Shown piece after piece: positions 60,199-64,000 of a stretch of DNA of 64,000 nt (position 1 is the stretch's first letter; the number at the start of each line of letters is the position of its first letter). The position numbers were made by a program, and so were the translations under genes. Origin of the DNA: Streptomyces spirodelae (GTDB lineage: Bacteria; Actinomycetota; Actinomycetes; Streptomycetales; Streptomycetaceae); assembly GCF_017676385.1 (NCBI RefSeq), contig NZ_JAFFZN010000013.1, positions 1 through 64,000 of the forward strand, written 5' to 3'. Under the pieces are notes generated by a model. That model had not been told where the DNA came from, searched no databases, and worked only from the letters and a program-made list of their open reading frames with translations.

Positions 60199-61386
60199 TC
60201 AGTCCCCGGCCCGGCCCAGCCGCCACAGCCGGGTCGTCTCCGCGGCTCGCGCAGTGTGCAGGGGCGCTTCCGGATCGCCCGCTCTGCCGTGCCGGGGGCG
60301 CGCATCCAGGTGGCCGACGACCCGCAGGCCCGCGCCCGCGATCCACTCCAGAAGCTGCTCCCGGGGGCGCAGCCCCAGGTGTTCGGCCAGATCGGAGAGG
60401 ATCAGCCAGCCCTCCCCGCCGGGTGCGAGCCGTCCGGCGAGCCCGGTGAGGAAGCCGCGCAGCATACGGCTGTCGGGGTCGTAGACGGCCTGTTCCAGCA
60501 CGGAGGTCGGCTTGGCGGGCAGCCAGGGCGGGTTGCACACGGCGAGGTCCGCCTGCCCGGCCTCCTCGGACGGGAACAGATCGGCGTGGACGACCTCCAC
60601 GGCGCCGGCCACCCCGAGCCGCGTCACGTTCTCCCGCGCGCAGGCCAGCGCCCGCTCCCCCACATCTGTGGCGACGACCCGGCCCACCCCGCGCCGGGCG
60701 AGCACAGCGGCGAGGACGCCCGTGCCGGTCCCGATGTCGAAGGCGACCAGCCGCGCGGCCTCCTGCGCGGGCAGCGGGGCCTGCGCCACCAGGTCGACGT
60801 ACTCGCCGCGCACCGGCGAGAAGACCCCGTGGTACGGGTGGATGCGCTCGCCGCCCAGCGCGTCGACGGTCACGCCCTTGCGCCACCACTCGTACGCGCC
60901 CAGCACGCCCTGCAGCTCGCGCAGTGACACCAGCTCCAGCTCGCCGGCGGCGCCCGAGGGACCGTACGCGGCGACGCAGGCCGGGCCCACATCGGGCGCG
61001 CGCCGCAGCGGCACCGCGTAGGAGCCGCCGGGCGCGGCCTCCAGCGGGACCAGCAGCATGCCCAGCACCCGGGCCCGGCGGGAGCGTGCCTGCCGGTAGA
61101 GGTGGAAGCTCTCGCGGGGCGTGGCGCCGTGCTTGGGCGGCTTGCGGTCGACGCGCCGGCCGAGCGCGGCCAGCAGTTGCCGGGCGCCGTGGTAATCGCC
61201 GCGCCACAGCAGCGCGGTGCCCTCGCAGACGAGCTTGTAGGCGATGTCGGCGGCCATCCTGTCGTCGGCCACCGCTGTCCGGCGCGGCGGCCGCGCCCCG
61301 CTCTCGGACCGCCATACGGCAGTGCACCGCCGACCGCCCTCGTCCCAGCTGACGGTCCCGGCCTCTGCCTTCGGCTGTGCGCTCAC
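60199..61386 (-). CDS. NPPW-motif SAM-dependent methyltransferase
   Basis: This protein of about 395 aa has a helical N-terminal domain of about 200 residues (AADIAYKLVCEGTALLWRGDYHGARQLLAALGRRVD). A class I methyltransferase domain follows: VAFDIGTGTGVLAAVLARRGVGRVVATDVGERALA as SAM site and DLAVCNPPWLPAK as the N6/N5-type catalytic NPPW motif, as in HemK/PrmC-like or nucleic-acid methyltransferases. It probably modifies a Gln, Asn or adenine nitrogen. The start is uncertain: GTG at 61386 was used because family-like sequence begins there; no good binding site was found. Confidence 0.82.
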   Translation of the reverse strand: MSAQPKAEAGTVSWDEGGRRCTAVWRSESGARPPRRTAVADDRMAADIAYKLVCEGTALLWRGDYHGARQLLAALGRRVDRKPPKHGATPRESFHLYRQARSRRARVLGMLLVPLEAAPGGSYAVPLRRAPDVGPACVAAYGPSGAAGELELVSLRELQGVLGAYEWWRKGVTVDALGGERIHPYHGVFSPVRGEYVDLVAQAPLPAQEAARLVAFDIGTGTGVLAAVLARRGVGRVVATDVGERALACARENVTRLGVAGAVEVVHADLFPSEEAGQADLAVCNPPWLPAKPTSVLEQAVYDPDSRMLRGFLTGLAGRLAPGGEGWLILSDLAEHLGLRPREQLLEWIAGAGLRVVGHLDARPRHGRAGDPEAPLHTARAAETTRLWRLGRAGD

Positions 61387-61622
61387 CGGACAACCGTAAC
61401 GGTGCCCACCGACACCGTCGTCCGCGCCGCCTGGGACCGCGGAGCCGCCGACGGCGGTTACGAATGCCACGCCGGCTGCCCTCGGGCGATCGTGTGAAAA
61501 TGGTCTGACCTGCGGCTCGTTCTCCGCCGTGCGGCACGGGGAACCCGCTGATCACGGCATACGTTGAGCGGTGTACCGGAGCCGACCCGGCCGGTACAGC
61601 CGCACACGACGGAGGCAGGACC

Positions 61623-61856
61623 ATGGCAGGCTTTCTCGACCGCGCCAAGGAGCAGGCTCAGCGGGGCATCGCCCAGGGCAAGGAGAAGATGGAAGAGGTC
61701 CAGGCCCAGCGTGCGGGCAACGACCTGCTGCGCCGGCTGGGCGCCGCCTACTACGCGGAGCAGAACGGCACGGGCTCGGCCCAGGAGGTCCAGCGCGCCC
61801 TGGCGGCCGTCCAGGAGCACGTGGCGCAGAACGGCGACGGCTTCCTCAAGAGCTGA
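61623..61856 (+). CDS. Small coiled-coil protein, 77 aa
   Basis: This 77-aa protein (MAGFLDRAKEQAQRGIAQGKEKMEEVQAQRAGNDLLRRLGAAYYAEQNG) is mostly amphipathic helix. Similar small proteins are common in Streptomyces but no function is known to me. The ATG has GGAGG nearby upstream. Its stop lies 8 nt before the stop of the convergent Nudix gene. Confidence 0.8.
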   Translation: MAGFLDRAKEQAQRGIAQGKEKMEEVQAQRAGNDLLRRLGAAYYAEQNGTGSAQEVQRALAAVQEHVAQNGDGFLKS

Positions 61857-61864
61857 GCCGCCGC

Positions 61865-62395
61865 CTACCCGAAGCGGACGCGGTGCAGCATCAGCAGTGC
61901 CGCCGCCATGTTCGCCGCGGGGACCTCGCCTGCGGCGATGAGGTCGGGCACCTCCTTGAGCGGTACCCACTCCCGTTTCTCGGACTCGAAGTCGTCCTCG
62001 GGCGGCCCCACGTACTCGGCGCTCGGTGACCAGTAGATGTGGTGCCGGGCGTCGGTCAGTCCGTTGGAGGGCTCGACCGTCATCAGGTGGCGGAGCGGGC
62101 CGGGCCGCCAGCCCGTCTCCTCCACCATCTCCCGCGCCGCCGCCGTGACGAGGTCCTCGCCCTCCTCGACGACTCCGGCCGCCAGTTCCCACCCCCAGCT
62201 GTCCGTGATGAAGCGGTGCCGCCACAGCAGCAGCACCTCGTTGCGTTCGTTGACGGCGGTCGCCGCGGCGACGGGCCGCAGCCGGATCAAGTAGTGATCG
62301 AGGTGCTGCCCGTTGGGCAGTTCCACGTCGGCGAGATTCACCCGAAGCCACTGGTTCTCGTACACAGTGTGTTCACCCAGGTTCTTCCATCGCAC
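61865..62395 (-). CDS. Nudix hydrolase
   Basis: This 176-aa protein has an intact Nudix box, G-x5-E-x7-REVxEExGW type (GVVEEGED...REMVEETGW, residues about 74-96), which binds Mg2+ and hydrolyses nucleoside-diphosphate-X compounds. The N-terminal strand pattern (KNLGEHTVYENQWLRVNLADVELPNGQHLDHYLIRL) resembles ADP-ribose or sugar-nucleotide pyrophosphatases. The GTG at 62395 with AAGGGGG at 7 nt is preferred to the ATG at 62428. The substrate is unknown. Confidence 0.9.
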   Translation of the reverse strand: MRWKNLGEHTVYENQWLRVNLADVELPNGQHLDHYLIRLRPVAAATAVNERNEVLLLWRHRFITDSWGWELAAGVVEEGEDLVTAAAREMVEETGWRPGPLRHLMTVEPSNGLTDARHHIYWSPSAEYVGPPEDDFESEKREWVPLKEVPDLIAAGEVPAANMAAALLMLHRVRFG

Positions 62396-62480
62396 GTATG
62401 TGCCCCCTTCCCGACGGAGGTTGGGCACATCCCAGCATGTCGTGCGCTCCCACTGACAGAGGCACTCCGCGCGCCCCGGC

Positions 62481-63833
62481 TCAGAACGGCACGCTCAGCG
62501 ATTCCTCGATGAGCTTCGCGGCCTCGACCGCTGAAGTCCCGGGGTGCTGCTCCAGCCGCTTTCTGACCCTGCGCATGCGCCCGCGCAGCCGCTGCGACTC
62601 GATGCCCTGCGCGGTGTCCACCATCTCCGCCGCGGTGACTGCGGCACGCTCCGGCTCGCCCGCGTGCAGTGCCACGTCGGTGAGGGTGGCGAGCCGGTTG
62701 ACGCGACCGCGGACGTGCGCGGGCGCACGTGCCGCCTCCTGGGCGTACCGGGCGGCCGCCGACAGCTCTCCCAGGAGGATCAGCGCCTCGGCCAACCGCA
62801 CCTCCACCAAGCCCGGTTGGACGTAGCTGGTCTCCTCGGGTTCCTCCTCGGCGCGGATGCGCTCGGAGTACGCCTCGGCCCGGCGCATGCAGTCGTGCGC
62901 GTTGCGCCGGTCGCCCAGCCGTGCGTACGCGCTGGCCTGCATCGCGTACACATCCGTGGCGAGCGCGGGGCTGAGATGGCCTCCCGTGGTGCGCAGCACG
63001 GCCTGCGCGCAGGCGAGCGCGTGCCGGGTGTCGCCGAGGAAGAGCGCCTGGTTGACGAGGAGGGCCACCACATAGCCGCCGAAGAGCAGGTCTCCGGACG
63101 CCTTGCCCAGGCGCAGCGCCTGGTGGAAGTAGCGCTGGGCCAGCCCCTGCGCGTCGGCGTCGTAGGCGCAGATGCCGCTGATGGCGGCCAGCGAGCCCGC
63201 GGCGCGGCACAGTTGGCGGCCCGTGGTGTCGTTGTAGCTGCCGCGCAGCAGGGGGGCGACCTCGCCGTTGAGGAAGCCGACGACGCGGGCCCGGGTGGCG
63301 ACCCCGCCGGCGTTGCGGTACAGGTGCTCGTAGTGGCCGCGTGCCGCGTGCAGCACGCTCACATCGGCCGCGGTGACCTCGGGGCCGCCCGCGTGCGAGA
63401 CGTCCCGGTCCTCGGGCGGGTTCTCCCATTCCCATACGGGTGCGACGGCTGCGGCGCCGGTCAGCAGGGTGGGGCCGGGCCAGTCGCTGTGCACCTGGTC
63501 GGAGCGCCACAGGGAGGCGGCGCGCTCCACGAACCGGCGCAGTGCGGCCTCTTCGGTGCCGAGCGGGGCCGCCGAGGGCCGGGCTGACGTGACATCCATA
63601 CCGATGTCACTGAGGGTGAGCGTCCTGCCGAGTTGGCGGCCGAGGATCTCGCAGATCAACTCGGGGACGCTGCCGCGTGGCCGCTGTCCCTTGAGCCAGC
63701 GCGCCACGGCCGTGTGATCGTAACGCAGGGTTATTCCTGCTTGGTTGCCTAATCGATTGATTCTCGCCGCAAGACCGGCACGGGACATCCCTGCCTGGTC
63801 AAGGAGCGCGTCCAGTTGGCTGTTGGGCTCCAT
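62481..63833 (-). CDS. nsdA: NsdA-like TPR transcriptional regulator
   Basis: This 450-aa protein resembles NsdA, known in Streptomyces coelicolor as a negative regulator of sporulation and antibiotic production. The N-terminal part (residues about 1-70) is a helix-turn-helix-like segment (LDALLDQAGMSRAGLAARINRL...YDHTAVARWLKGQRP). The rest is TPR-like (YFHQALRLGKASGDLLFGGYVVALLVNQALFLGDTRHALACAQAVLR). Codon 28 is TTA, so bldA may control it, and codons around it (63735-63775) are unusually A/T-rich. GGAGGG precedes the ATG. A perfect palindrome lies 49-71 nt upstream. Confidence 0.8.
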   Translation of the reverse strand: MEPNSQLDALLDQAGMSRAGLAARINRLGNQAGITLRYDHTAVARWLKGQRPRGSVPELICEILGRQLGRTLTLSDIGMDVTSARPSAAPLGTEEAALRRFVERAASLWRSDQVHSDWPGPTLLTGAAAVAPVWEWENPPEDRDVSHAGGPEVTAADVSVLHAARGHYEHLYRNAGGVATRARVVGFLNGEVAPLLRGSYNDTTGRQLCRAAGSLAAISGICAYDADAQGLAQRYFHQALRLGKASGDLLFGGYVVALLVNQALFLGDTRHALACAQAVLRTTGGHLSPALATDVYAMQASAYARLGDRRNAHDCMRRAEAYSERIRAEEEPEETSYVQPGLVEVRLAEALILLGELSAAARYAQEAARAPAHVRGRVNRLATLTDVALHAGEPERAAVTAAEMVDTAQGIESQRLRGRMRRVRKRLEQHPGTSAVEAAKLIEESLSVPF

Positions 63834-63881
63834 GCCGCCCTCCGTCGGGTCCAACGTGTTGTTTCGCAGAGTAACGGACCT

Positions 63882-63904
63882 GCTTTCACACGGGGTGTGA
63901 AAGC
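63882..63904. promoter_or_regulatory. Palindrome upstream of nsdA-like gene
   Basis: GCTTTCACAC and GTGTGAAAGC are perfect 10-nt arms around GGG, 49 nt upstream of the start codon. This is probably an operator, perhaps for autoregulation. Confidence 0.65.
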
Positions 63905-64000
63905 ACCACGCAGTCGTGCGCCCGGCACATGCTCCCGAAGCCGCGAGCGATGCGCTTTCCTGAAATCGTCCGCGTGCATGACAGCACATCCAGCACACGG

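Noticed and set aside
1-64000. tRNA, rRNA, insertion sequence, prophage or attachment site
   Set aside because: No cloverleaf-like sequence, transposase motif, integrase or long terminal repeat was recognised on either strand.

Overview
The window is very GC-rich actinomycete DNA with dense genes, GTG starts and few TTA codons. A multifunctional 2-oxoglutarate decarboxylase/dehydrogenase (Kgd), nickel superoxide dismutase with its maturation protease, the RppA naphthol pathway, a ten-gene gas vesicle operon and an NsdA-like regulator together point to Streptomyces or a very close relative. No rRNA, tRNA, insertion sequence, phage gene or CRISPR array was seen.

Layout. 1-5.3 kb: the end of a sensor histidine kinase and kgd, closed by a strong hairpin. 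5.3-17.5 kb: a seven-gene minus-strand locus. In transcription order it encodes a CU044_2847 (trypsin-co-occurring) protein, a trypsin-like/VMAP-type protease, a MoxR AAA+ ATPase, a SAV_2336-type vWA protein, a 120-aa candidate precursor peptide, an HExxH-type peptide beta-hydroxylase and a TIR-like/NB-ARC/TPR protein. This is the most unusual region: a MoxR-vWA-protease conflict module combined with a peptide-modification module. Three TTA codons suggest bldA-dependent expression.

17.6-25 kb: a DUF4097 protein with an unusual PadR regulator, small proteins, an orphan two-component-type kinase, a secreted transglycosylase, and a PadR/permease-prefix pair divergent from a membrane protein. 25-37.3 kb: a catabolic island resembling the KstR2 regulon of mycobacteria and rhodococci, which degrades the C/D rings of steroids (HIP pathway): two acyl-CoA dehydrogenases, two hydratase-fold enzymes, three SDRs, the thiolase FadA6, KstR2, and IpdA, IpdB and IpdC. 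Two near-identical 17-nt operator-like boxes lie in its two divergent promoters. No fadD3-like CoA ligase is present in the window.

37.4-48.8 kb: housekeeping and accessory genes: methyltransferases, a DUF6624 protein, a quinone oxidoreductase-like MDR, a Uma2 protein, an F420-type LLM oxidoreductase, a polar amino-acid ABC transporter, malic enzyme, a CGNR regulator, sodX and sodN. 48.9-51.9 kb: the rppA-cupin-P450 operon for THN/flaviolin-type pigments. 52-57.6 kb: gvpO-A-F-G-Y-Z-J-L-S-K. 57.8-64 kb: a GAF-ANTAR regulator, an AraC regulator, a NPPW-type methyltransferase, a small coiled-coil protein, a Nudix hydrolase and the NsdA-like regulator.

Protein functions were assigned from remembered family motifs and gene context. 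No database search was run.
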